From the NCBI RefSeq assembly GCF_025318105.1, contig NZ_JAOANI010000014.1, forward strand, positions 124,001 to 188,000: 64,000 nt of DNA, in the 5' to 3' direction. The position numbers were made by a program, and so were the translations under genes. Position 1 is the stretch's first letter; each line of letters begins with the position of its first letter. Origin of the DNA: Venatoribacter pacificus (lineage in GTDB: Bacteria; Pseudomonadota; Gammaproteobacteria; Pseudomonadales; Oceanobacteraceae). Shown in pieces: positions 34,466 to 43,875 of the stretch. The notes under the pieces were generated by a model. That model saw only the letters and a program-made list of their open reading frames with translations, made no database searches and was not told the DNA's origin.

Positions 34466-36514
34466 ATGGAACATACACACCAATATGACGAACAGGGCAA
34501 ACAAATGTGTTGCACAGAAGAAGCAAAAATCAATAACACAGCAGATGCGCTAATAAAAAATAGCCCCATGAAAAGCTGTAGTTGTTCCGGTGACGATCAA
34601 GATCAGCATGCCAATGATGATAGTCATGACCACGATCATGCCAGTGAGGATGGTAACAATATCAGGCTATTTCTACCTGCCGCACTGAGTTTCGTTGCAC
34701 TGCTGATTGCAATAGCACTGGATAATTATTTTCCACAAACCTGGTTTACGGGCTGGGTACGTATTGGCTGGTATGTTGCCGCCTATTTACCTGTCGGCCT
34801 GCCCGTGTTGAAAGAGGCCGTTGAGAGCATCGTCAAAGGTGAAGTGTTTTCTGAATTTTTATTGATGGGTATTGCCACCATCGGCGCTTTTGCTATTGGT
34901 GAATATCCGGAAGGTGTTGCCGTGATGTTGTTTTATTCTGTCGGTGAAGTATTCCAGACCCTCGCCGTGAAAAGAGCAAAAACCAATATTAAAACCCTGC
35001 TTGATCAACGCCCCGACGAAGTAACCGTGTTACGCAATAATCAAACGATGACTCTCAAAGCAGAGACCGTCAGCATTGGCGATATTATCCAACTCAAAGC
35101 AGGTGAGAAATTAGGATTGGATGGTGAACTCTTATCTGAAACCGCCTCGTTTAATACCGCTGCGCTGACCGGCGAGAGCAAACCTGACACAAAAACCAAA
35201 GGTGATAGTGTTTTGGCGGGCATGATTAATCTCAATGCAGTGTCTCAAGTCAGAGTAACCACTGCCTACACCGACAGCAAACTGTCCCGAATTTTAGAGT
35301 TAGTACAAAACGCTGCTGCACAAAAAGCCCCTACCGAATTATTTATCCGAAAATTCGCCAAAATATACACACCTATTGTAGTTGCGTTGGCCGTTGCGAT
35401 TTGTGTGGTGCCATACGTATTTGTGGAGACTTATGTATTCAGTGAGTGGTTGTACCGTGCCTTGATTTTCCTGGTGATCTCCTGTCCGTGTGCACTGGTC
35501 ATTAGCATTCCACTGGGCTATTTCGGCGGCATAGGCGCAGCCAGTCGAAACGGTATTTTATTCAAAGGCAGTAACTTTTTGGACACCATTTCTACCATTC
35601 AAAACGTGGTGATGGATAAAACCGGTACCATGACGGAAGGTGTTTTTATAGTACAAGAGGTCAACCTGAAGCCCGAGTTCAATCGCGATGAAATCCTGAA
35701 AATGGTTAATGCGCTGGAAAGCCAGAGTACGCATCCGGTAGCGACCGCTATTCATCAATATGTAGGCGATATCGATAGCAGCATTACATTGAACAATGTT
35801 GAAGAAATATCGGGTCATGGATTGAAAGCCGACGTGAATGGCAAAGTGTTACTGGTCGGTAATTTCAGGCTGCTCGATAAATTCGCCGTCGCCTACGATA
35901 TTGATCCGGCCTCGATTGTGTATACCGTCATTGCGATTGCCTACGACCATAAATTCGCGGGTTACATCACCATTGCTGACAGCATAAAAGAGGATGCGCA
36001 ATTAACGATAGACACGCTGAAACAACTCGGTGTCAACATTACCATGCTTAGCGGTGACAAAAATTCCGTGGTGCAATTTGTCGCACAGAAATTAGGTATC
36101 GCGAATGCCTTTGGTGATCTGCTGCCAGAAGATAAAGTTAACAAGGTAAAAGAAATCAAAGCGCGCAATGAAACCGTTGCATTCGTAGGTGATGGTGTTA
36201 ATGACGCACCGGTCGTTGCCCTGAGCGATGTCGGTATAGCGATGGGCGGCCTTGGCAGCGATGCAACAATCGAAACAGCCGATGTTGTTATTCAAGATGA
36301 TAAACCCAGCAAAATTCCCACTGCCATCGCCATCGGTAAACAAACCAAACGCATTGTTTGGCAAAACATTTCCCTCGCGTTCGGTGTAAAAGCCATCGTA
36401 TTAATACTGGGTGCTGGAGGCTTAGCCACAATGTGGGAAGCGGTTTTTGCCGATGTCGGCGTGGCATTGCTGGCTATTTTTAACGCGGTGCGAATTCAGC
36501 GAATGAAGTTTTGA
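34466..36514 (+). CDS. Zn/Cd/Pb-type P1B-ATPase (ZntA/CadA family)
   Basis: ATP-driven exporter of divalent soft metals, 682 residues. Core motifs: membrane CPC (residues 340-342) in SCPCALVISIPLG, phosphorylated Asp384 in DKTGTMTEG, HP locus STHPVATAI, GDGVNDAPVVA. The SIPLGYFGG pattern after CPC is typical of ZntA/CadA pumps rather than copper pumps. It lacks a classical N-terminal HMA domain; instead residues 10-60 carry a Cys pair (MCCTEE), CSCSG and an Asp/His cluster (DSHDHDHASEDG). AAAGGAA precedes the ATG. More AT-rich than the czc genes before it, so possibly acquired separately. Confidence 0.9.
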   Translation: MEHTHQYDEQGKQMCCTEEAKINNTADALIKNSPMKSCSCSGDDQDQHANDDSHDHDHASEDGNNIRLFLPAALSFVALLIAIALDNYFPQTWFTGWVRIGWYVAAYLPVGLPVLKEAVESIVKGEVFSEFLLMGIATIGAFAIGEYPEGVAVMLFYSVGEVFQTLAVKRAKTNIKTLLDQRPDEVTVLRNNQTMTLKAETVSIGDIIQLKAGEKLGLDGELLSETASFNTAALTGESKPDTKTKGDSVLAGMINLNAVSQVRVTTAYTDSKLSRILELVQNAAAQKAPTELFIRKFAKIYTPIVVALAVAICVVPYVFVETYVFSEWLYRALIFLVISCPCALVISIPLGYFGGIGAASRNGILFKGSNFLDTISTIQNVVMDKTGTMTEGVFIVQEVNLKPEFNRDEILKMVNALESQSTHPVATAIHQYVGDIDSSITLNNVEEISGHGLKADVNGKVLLVGNFRLLDKFAVAYDIDPASIVYTVIAIAYDHKFAGYITIADSIKEDAQLTIDTLKQLGVNITMLSGDKNSVVQFVAQKLGIANAFGDLLPEDKVNKVKEIKARNETVAFVGDGVNDAPVVALSDVGIAMGGLGSDATIETADVVIQDDKPSKIPTAIAIGKQTKRIVWQNISLAFGVKAIVLILGAGGLATMWEAVFADVGVALLAIFNAVRIQRMKF

Positions 36515-36649
36515 TTAGGTGTGGGTATGGCGGCGCTCCATCAAAAGATCATTGTAGAACACTTTATTTCGTCAGACACCGGTGGTCGTTGATTCAATCG
36601 TAGGTTCCGTTTCCATAATTAGATAACCATTAGGAAGAGAAATGAGCTG

Positions 36650-37885
36650 ATGGCAGCTATTTATCAAACAGCCTACCCACGCATAAAATCAGACATCACC
36701 CCAAACGAATTGGGGGATGTTTACACGCCCACGGCCGAAGATCTGGAATTTGCTCTTCGTCATTGTAAGCGCACCAGCGCCTCATTCCTGGGTTTGCTGA
36801 TTCAACTAAAAACGACGCAGCGATTGGGTCGTTTTGTTCCGCTGGGTGAAATACCAAAGGTTATCATCGCACACATCAAAAACCAGTGTCGTTCCCGGGT
36901 GACACTCAACGATCTACAAACCTATTACACCTCAGGATCGAAAGATCGCCATGTAAAATTGGTTCGACGTCATCTCAACATAAAAGCCTACGATACGATC
37001 AAAACATCCGAGCTGGCACAGGTTTGGGCGCAGGATGCGGCGACGACCAAAGAAGCTCTGCCGGACATCATCAATGTTACTTTGGAGTATTTGGTCAAGG
37101 AGCGTTATGAACTCCCGGCATACAGCGTGCTTGAGCGAATATGCCAGGCAGCCAGGGCGGAGGTAAATACCCGATACTACGATCAATTATGTGGATTTTT
37201 AACGGACGAAAGTCGGCAGCGTATCAACGATATTCTTCGCGTCAGTACAGGGCTGAGTGGTTTTGGCTGGAGCACTCTGAAGAGTGAACCCAAACGATTA
37301 ACTCCTCGCAACATCCATACCTGGAATGGTTGACGTCCCTGCAAACGCTTCTGCCCACGGATTTGGGGTTGCCCCCAGTCAAACACCAGCAGTTCATTGA
37401 TGAGGCCAAAGCCCTGGACTACGCTGAGCTCGTGAAGCTCAAACTCAATAAGCGGCTTGCGCTCGTCATCGTCCTGATCCGGCACCAATACGCGCGAACG
37501 CTGGATAACGCAGCCGACATATTTATGAAGCTGTTGTTAAAGATGGATCGTTCGGCGCAGAAACTGTTGGAGAAATACCTGAGTGACCATCAAAAGCAAA
37601 CCGATCATTTGATTTCGGTGTTGTCGGGAACGGTCAGGGTGTATCTGGATAAACCCGAATCGGTGACAGCCTTTGATCCGGTGCTCGGCAAGAACAGCGA
37701 TCAGTTGCTGCACATGTGTGAACAATATATGGCGTTTGCGGGCAACAACTACTTGCCGTTCATGGTGCAACTTTACAAAAAGCAGCGATCTACCTTGTTT
37801 CGCACGATTGAAATACTCAATCTCGCATCGGCTACGGAGGACAAGGATTTACTGAACGCCTTCCAGTTTATTTTGAAACATAAAC
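36650..37885 (+). pseudogene. tnpA: Tn3-family transposase TnpA, 5' part, frameshifted and truncated
   Basis: The first frame (36650-37333) is the DUF4158 N-terminal domain of Tn3 transposases (YTPTAEDLEFALRHCKRTSA, LIQLKTTQRLGRFVPLGEIP). About 37290-37318 the frame shifts by one base; the second frame continues YLEWLTSLQTLLPTDLGLPP and runs to 37885, where a solo IS end replaces the rest. Only about 410 of the usual roughly 1000 residues remain and the DDE catalytic domain is gone. No Tn3-type terminal repeat is seen upstream. It shows that a Tn3-family transposon once formed part of this island. Confidence 0.85.
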
Positions 37886-37965
37886 AAGGGTTCTACCCCG
37901 TTTTCATGGACGGTTTGATAAAGCACTAAATCTCTGATCTTATGCTGCCAGTCTACGTCTCATTC
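37886..37965 (-). mobile_element. Second solo right end of the IS3-family element
   Basis: 80 bp match the right end of the element at 26612-27832 in reverse orientation (terminal repeat with one substitution, then the last about 18 codons of orfB). Identity stops at 37965, 15 bp before the stop codon of the giant recombinase. Same orientation and same retained end as the remnant at 8878-8924. Confidence 0.88.
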
Positions 37966-37979
37966 AGATATGAAATGTC

Positions 37980-40900
37980 TTATTTCCTATATTCGATGCA
38001 AGCCCCTACACTCAAAAACGCCACCGCCAGCTCATTGCTGTTGCGCAGGCAGTCCTGATCATTCCTGTGGATCATCAGTACCCCATATTGGCTGCGGATG
38101 CCGATGCATTCTCCGTCTTCAATAATCTCGAACGGATCCGGTATTAATCGGGTGTTGGCGGATGAAGCCTTATCGATGGGTTTTACCGTAAAGCCTTGCT
38201 CGGTCAGTTGCCGGGTTATTTTTTCATTGTCGTTGGCGGCCGCCACGCTGTAGTGCTGAGGATTAACCTCAAACATCCTGAGTGCGGCTTTCACCAGCGG
38301 ATAATGCTCTTGCGAGGCCATCAGCAGTTGCCGTTGGCGGCCGACCAGAGATGGCAGCGAATCCAGATTGGGCGCGCACGCTATCTCTGACAAAACGTCA
38401 GCCGTCACAGCGGCCGCTTTATCCAGCATTCGAGTCCAGGCATCGTGGTTGATGTAATGCAGCAACGCATGCGGGTGGTCCTCACCGGTAATGCGTGTAT
38501 CTTCCCCGCGTTTGTTAAACCACATTTTGCGGTTGGCATTAAAAAATACGGCCTCCGTTGCGGTGACCATCTCTGGATTTAATCCCAACGCCGCACCAGC
38601 TTGTGTGAACGAGCGGCCGACCGATACCAGTCGCAGCATTTTTAACATGTTCAGCAACGTGGGCGGCTCAAAGCTCAAGCTTTGCGGCGTGTTCTGAACC
38701 GGTGGCTGGTATCTTTCATATACATCAGTCTGCAAGGCGCCGGGAATAATTCGTGTCCGAAGCGATGCTGCTGGTACCAGCCGATCAGCCCAATCCAACA
38801 ACAGATGGTTGTAGCTCACCATACCGGTTGTGACGTGCTGATGCCCCATCAGGCGCGCTAGCGCCATGGAGGAGCGGCGGGATAAATCATGCTGATTTCC
38901 CAACACGCATCGTTGTATTCCTTCCACATCCAACCCGTCCATCAGTTTATCCGCTGCCGGCGTGCTCAGTCCCAACAGCACACTCGCCATGCGGTTATGA
39001 AACGCATGCCGGGCATGATGCAGTACCAGCGTGGGGTTGCCGGTTGCCTCTCTGATCACCCGGATCAGGGCGGGAGACATCAGTTCCATCAGCGGGCTGG
39101 GCTGAATGTTGCCATTCACCACATCACACAGAATGGGTTGATTACGGTCCTGGCCGGCGATGGCGTCATAGCGCGCCATCACCCGATCGAATATTTCAGT
39201 TTCTGGCCGAGTGAGGTCAAACAACAGCGGTATTGCCCGGCGGCTGCCGTCATTTTTTAACCGGCGATAACGATTGTTGCGCACCAGAATCCAGTGTTGT
39301 GTTTCGTTCTGGCACCAGTCTTTGCGCAATAAAAAACATGCCTCATTTTTACGCAGCCCAAAACGGTAGCAGGCCATCAGCACAAAACTCAGCAGCAACC
39401 ACTGATCATCATTTGGGTATTGCTGTTTAATCAGCGTCAGACTGTGCAGATAATCGGCCTCGGTTATTAACCCTGGCCGAACCCGTCGCTGTTCATCGCC
39501 CAGTGATAATTCAGCCCAATCGGGATCGGTTACCCCAGCCTTACGGGCGACCCGATGAAAACTGTACAGTCGGTCTCCCAGATAACCGATCTGATTATCC
39601 CGGATGCGTTTGAACTCCAGCATGCTGCGGTACAGATCAGTGATCTCGTCCTCATCCAATGACAGCAGATCGACATCAAATGCCAACTCCAGAAACGGCA
39701 TATTTAGAGTGCCGAAATACGTGGAAACGCTGGACTGTGCCAGGGGCTGGAATCGCTTACCGCGTCCTTTTCCTCGCCGAATGACAATGCATAGCCAATG
39801 GCCCAAAAGCAGCATGGCAGAACTGACCTTGCCCTCGAACGATTTTATGATCCCCTGAATTTCATCGGCTATGCGGCGCGCGTCAGATGTCGTATAGCGA
39901 CTGATGCAGTCCTGAAGTGCTCGTTTGAATTGTTTAGCGTGCTCTTTCAGCGCGTCGTTATCGGTTGTCGCATAGCGCCCGCTTAGAACGAATAATTCCG
40001 GATCCGTGGTATCGGTATCCTCCACACCATTAGCCTCAGCACGGATAGCGACTGGCTTTTTGCCTTCCAGTCGGATCTGATCCTGCATGGGTAACGCGCA
40101 GCTTAAAATTCGCCCGCTCAAAACTGCGGCTACCATGCCCGGCAGAGTGATCAGATTGACCTGATTAACGACGGTTGCCACAGCGTTGACGACGGTTGTT
40201 ATCTCGGTGTCAGCCGGCAATTCCAGCACGGATTTTAATTCGAGAACGGCAGGATGCTGAGCGCCCGCCAGCGGATCGGGCTGACTTTTGCCAGCCTGGC
40301 CCCACGCCAATAGGCTGGCCACCTGGTAACTGACTTCATGACGTTGCACGGGCGCGTACAGGTTGTTCTGTTCCAGCTCTTCAGAATATTCCAGAAAATT
40401 GCGCCGCTTATGCTGAACGATGCGGAAATTCAAACCCTGCATCACATCGTTCAACAGACGCCCATAGCCGATGCGTTTCTGGATCGCCAGCAATAATCCC
40501 CCCAATACGGCAGCATCGCTTCGGCCTGTTTTTGTGCTGATGTTGGTGATGCCCTGCGCCCATTCCTGCAGTCGCGGCAATAATCCGAGGCTTTTTATGA
40601 CAAAGGGCTTCAGGGGATTAGGTTCCCGCAATACCGGTACCGGATAGCGCTTTAATACGAACTGATGATCACCGCCATCTTGCGCCAGCCGCTTACGCAG
40701 CACATTTAACCGCACCGCCGCAAAATGGTGGCCGATCTGCTGTTTGCCCGACAGCATTTGTCCGATCAGTCGCTGGATCTCATCGGCGCCCAACTCTGAC
40801 AGTGGCCTTTGTTTGGCCACTGCATCGATTTCAGCGCGCGCTGTTTTAATTGCTTTGTTCAGTGCGATACGGCGTTGTCGCTTACGCTGTTCTGCACCAA

Positions 40901-43394
40901 ATAGCCGACGCGTCCAGAGCTCAGGAGTATCACCGGATATAGCGTCTGACACCGCTGAATAATCGGGTATCGCCGTGGTTGGCAGTTCGGTTAAAAACGG
41001 CAGCGCATTGAATGCCTGCTCAATGGCATCGCGGTACTGTTCAGCATCATCTATCCAGCAGCGGGGTGAACGGTCACCCCAGGTGTGTGCATGCCGCTCC
41101 GAATGTCCCATCCAGCCGTCAATTACCTCTGGATGCACATCTAAGCGCTGCAGTTGTTGTGCATAGCGATGACGAAACAGATTTTTGGGCAATGGCCAGT
41201 CAAACAGATCAGCCCCAGGTACTTCGCTTGCATTCATACTATTCCAGCACAGCTCCTCGCTGAGCGTAAAAAACAGCGGCAGTTCCGCCGCCTCGCCGGA
41301 CAGCATTCCCCGGATGGCGCTGGCCAGACGTGGACGAACGTTCGTCAGTGCGGCGGCCAGCTGATCCAGATGGGTCAGATACTGTTTAACTAATGCAGAG
41401 ATACCAGTGGGCAGCGGTACTATCCGGCCATCGTGGCTGGCGTCATCGGATTTATCGTTAATAAATACAAGACCCCGCACCGGATCCAGCCAGCCGGGTT
41501 GTTCGAACGGATCGCTCAGATAACGGCTGCCGGTCGCAGCATACAGCGCAGTGACCACATAGATCGCGATGCGGTTGTGTGCCTGTGCCAGTGAGTCGGC
41601 AGGCTCGCGCAACACCTGGTTGGCTTGCTCAATGGCACTCACCAATGGCGGCTCCTGAGCCGAAAGCAGACTGCCGAGTACATGAGTATCCGTTGGTGCG
41701 TCGCGTAATGAGTCGGTTGGCGTTAAATCGGTACCGCGTTCAATGGCTTTAATGTCCCAGGCGGAATAACCACAGGCCCCCGGCAAACCCGAACGAGGGT
41801 GAGCACTCAATAACCGGGCCAGATAATGATCGCCGCTGCGCTCAAACACGCTCAGAGCGTTATAGCCCATCAGTTTGCCGCTGGTCAGACGCTGTAAGGG
41901 GGCTGGCAGTTGTTGGTTCAACCACACCTCCACTGTCAGATCAGGGGCCTGTGCCAGCCAGACATCCTGCAACGAATGATGCGATGCAGACTCCTGCAGC
42001 CCGGCCCGTTGCAGTGCAGCGGTTACCGGCGCTGGCAGTTCAAAATCCAGTACCTCCACAAAGGGCGCCACCAGATCCCGCTGCTCCTCAGTCGGCCTCC
42101 AGGCGTTCTGGCGGCGTGTTACCCGTTTATGCAACTTTCGACTACTAAGACTGATGGTCCATTCTTCGTCAGGTTTATCCTGAATGCTGAACCCCAGCGT
42201 CAGCGCTAATGAGCGCCCGGAGTGACACGCCAGCCAGCAGATGGCGGCCCCCAGTGCATCGACCGTCTGCGTTGAGCTCAGTGTTGTGTTGATCCATTGC
42301 TGCAGCTCGTCGCGTTCAGTTGGCAGAGGTGTTTCCCATTCCCATGGCAGGAAATTAGCCGCAGCTGCCGTCTGCAAAAATACACTGTTCGCCGACAACG
42401 TTTTGCGGGCATGGCTCGCGCGAGGTTCGACCGGAACCAGCAATAACGGATCGGACTCGTCGTCGTGGGCATCCGTATCGGCTGATGACGGTTCTGCCAG
42501 TGGAATCTCTACCGGAGAGTCGTCATTACTGGGAGTCATCACCCATTGCAGGATGGGTTGCTGGCGTAACCTGGCCAGAATGCTGGGAGGCGTTGTAGAG
42601 ATTGAACCGGGTGTTGCTTCTGGAGGATGCAGTTCGCCGGTAGCCACCGCCAACACCCGATGGAGAAAGTCCATCTCAAATTTACCAGAATGATTGGTTG
42701 CTGTGCGGCGCTGGAATTCAGCGGCTGCCTTCAGAGCAAAACTGAATCCATGAAAGGAGCTCTCGAATCGCGTCGCCTCAATCCTTGTACGCGCTAGCAG
42801 TGAGTCAATAACAGCCCATTTATCGCCGTCCTCACTGCCGAGAACGTATGATTTAATCAATGCAACGAGTTTCTGATCACCATGGTACCCATGATCCACC
42901 AGGCGAATGGCGTCCTGAACGGTCAGCCACAGCCTGAATTGACGGCGAAGACTCGTGATGTCTGGATCTGTGGAGTGATGCAACGGATTGATCAGCAATA
43001 GCAGCGTGTGTTGGGTTGGATGTTTGAATTCATCACGATTGCGCTTCGTTGAACCCATATGGCCTACCGCAGGAAATCGCTTTTGGATTGCAGTGTCCAT
43101 GCTGGCTGCATCAGCGAATCGGACCAGCGCGCCCACCACCGGTTCGTCGAGCCAGTGATTCAGAATCGAACGTGACCCCGGATGAGTGAACTCTGCTGCC
43201 AGAGTGGTCATGTTACAGGAGGCACTTTTCGTACTGTTCAGTCCCAACAGCTGATGGACGAGCAGAGCCTCTGTCAGCAGATTGTGGCGATCGGCCCATT
43301 CGAAATAGGGGATCAGATGCTCCCCGGCATGCCCAGCGTAGGGGCGGGTTGATGGTCTGTCTGAGCTGCTGCTGGCGAGAGATTCTGTGCCCAA
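37980..43394 (-). CDS. Giant protein with two tyrosine-recombinase-like domains
   Basis: One uninterrupted 1804-codon gene. Residues 1-560 are unassigned. Domain 1 (about 600-800) keeps Arg624 (ATGSRYLS), Lys648 (INDKSDD), R741-H742 (NLFRHRYAQQL) and H764 (WMGH), but the HxxR histidine is Asn738 and no Tyr stands 9-10 residues after H764, so it is probably inactive. Domain 2 (about 1300-1545) has a complete set: Arg1348 (FGLRKNEA), Lys1380 (RLKNDGSRRA), H1459-xx-R1462 (LHHARHAF), H1518 (LMGH) and Tyr1528 (TTGMVSYNH). A possible HTH lies near 1600 (FTQAGAALGLNPEMV). Ordinary integrases have 300-450 residues. It starts about 190 bp from a repeated tRNA-fMet 3' end, suggesting it is the island's integrase. 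Frame intactness implies selection. Confidence 0.8.
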   Translation of the reverse strand: MGTESLASSSSDRPSTRPYAGHAGEHLIPYFEWADRHNLLTEALLVHQLLGLNSTKSASCNMTTLAAEFTHPGSRSILNHWLDEPVVGALVRFADAASMDTAIQKRFPAVGHMGSTKRNRDEFKHPTQHTLLLLINPLHHSTDPDITSLRRQFRLWLTVQDAIRLVDHGYHGDQKLVALIKSYVLGSEDGDKWAVIDSLLARTRIEATRFESSFHGFSFALKAAAEFQRRTATNHSGKFEMDFLHRVLAVATGELHPPEATPGSISTTPPSILARLRQQPILQWVMTPSNDDSPVEIPLAEPSSADTDAHDDESDPLLLVPVEPRASHARKTLSANSVFLQTAAAANFLPWEWETPLPTERDELQQWINTTLSSTQTVDALGAAICWLACHSGRSLALTLGFSIQDKPDEEWTISLSSRKLHKRVTRRQNAWRPTEEQRDLVAPFVEVLDFELPAPVTAALQRAGLQESASHHSLQDVWLAQAPDLTVEVWLNQQLPAPLQRLTSGKLMGYNALSVFERSGDHYLARLLSAHPRSGLPGACGYSAWDIKAIERGTDLTPTDSLRDAPTDTHVLGSLLSAQEPPLVSAIEQANQVLREPADSLAQAHNRIAIYVVTALYAATGSRYLSDPFEQPGWLDPVRGLVFINDKSDDASHDGRIVPLPTGISALVKQYLTHLDQLAAALTNVRPRLASAIRGMLSGEAAELPLFFTLSEELCWNSMNASEVPGADLFDWPLPKNLFRHRYAQQLQRLDVHPEVIDGWMGHSERHAHTWGDRSPRCWIDDAEQYRDAIEQAFNALPFLTELPTTAIPDYSAVSDAISGDTPELWTRRLFGAEQRKRQRRIALNKAIKTARAEIDAVAKQRPLSELGADEIQRLIGQMLSGKQQIGHHFAAVRLNVLRKRLAQDGGDHQFVLKRYPVPVLREPNPLKPFVIKSLGLLPRLQEWAQGITNISTKTGRSDAAVLGGLLLAIQKRIGYGRLLNDVMQGLNFRIVQHKRRNFLEYSEELEQNNLYAPVQRHEVSYQVASLLAWGQAGKSQPDPLAGAQHPAVLELKSVLELPADTEITTVVNAVATVVNQVNLITLPGMVAAVLSGRILSCALPMQDQIRLEGKKPVAIRAEANGVEDTDTTDPELFVLSGRYATTDNDALKEHAKQFKRALQDCISRYTTSDARRIADEIQGIIKSFEGKVSSAMLLLGHWLCIVIRRGKGRGKRFQPLAQSSVSTYFGTLNMPFLELAFDVDLLSLDEDEITDLYRSMLEFKRIRDNQIGYLGDRLYSFHRVARKAGVTDPDWAELSLGDEQRRVRPGLITEADYLHSLTLIKQQYPNDDQWLLLSFVLMACYRFGLRKNEACFLLRKDWCQNETQHWILVRNNRYRRLKNDGSRRAIPLLFDLTRPETEIFDRVMARYDAIAGQDRNQPILCDVVNGNIQPSPLMELMSPALIRVIREATGNPTLVLHHARHAFHNRMASVLLGLSTPAADKLMDGLDVEGIQRCVLGNQHDLSRRSSMALARLMGHQHVTTGMVSYNHLLLDWADRLVPAASLRTRIIPGALQTDVYERYQPPVQNTPQSLSFEPPTLLNMLKMLRLVSVGRSFTQAGAALGLNPEMVTATEAVFFNANRKMWFNKRGEDTRITGEDHPHALLHYINHDAWTRMLDKAAAVTADVLSEIACAPNLDSLPSLVGRQRQLLMASQEHYPLVKAALRMFEVNPQHYSVAAANDNEKITRQLTEQGFTVKPIDKASSANTRLIPDPFEIIEDGECIGIRSQYGVLMIHRNDQDCLRNSNELAVAFLSVGACIEYRK

Positions 43395-43579
43395 TTCCGT
43401 ACCCCTAGGGTCCTGGATGGCGGCCTGAATCGCGAGTTCCGTGTGCCACCAAAATCGATAAATGACGTTCTGGGATGTAGTTGTACCTGAAAACGGCAGG
43501 GCTTGAAAGTAGCTTAAAGCGGCGGTTTTGATGGTTTAGTGTAATTTAAGAATGGTTGTGATGATCTCTTGTCGTAATT

Positions 43580-43607
43580 CTCATAACCAATCCTGCTCCC
43601 GCAACCA
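43580..43607 (+). repeat. Candidate attachment site: copy of the tRNA-fMet 3' end
   Basis: CTCATAACCAATCCTGCTCC and the following GCAACCA match the 3' part of the tRNA remnant at 43685-43711 except for one extra A. An 8-bp hairpin (CAACCAAC/GTTGGTTG, 43602-43624) overlaps its end. It lies 186 bp upstream of the giant recombinase start codon and marks the boundary between accessory and core DNA. Confidence 0.65.
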
Positions 43608-43652
43608 ACCGCTTCTGTTGGTTGTAACGTCAGAAAGTAGTGAAGCAATTGT

Positions 43653-43711
<59 letters not shown>

Positions 43712-43722
43712 AAATTGATGAG

Positions 43723-43753
43723 AAAGCCCAAATGTTCGCATTTGGGCTTTTTT
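43723..43753 (+). terminator. Rho-independent terminator after the tRNA remnant
   Basis: AAAGCCCAAATG, tetraloop TTCG, 12-bp complement, then T-run (43748-43753). Textbook tRNA-type terminator. Confidence 0.9.
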
Positions 43754-43875
43754 ATTGCCCGCCGTTCAGCCCCCGTTTGGCACAAAAGTCCCTGTTCGCT
43801 CTCTGGCCCGCCCGTCATAATCTGCTGCGTTCTCATCTTTTCTTATGAACCGCTGCGGCGGCATCAGGTATTACC

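Noticed and set aside
38196..42693. Many open frames on the plus strand opposite the giant recombinase gene
   Set aside because: They lack ribosome-binding sites and protein-like composition and are explained by the codon use of the long minus-strand gene.
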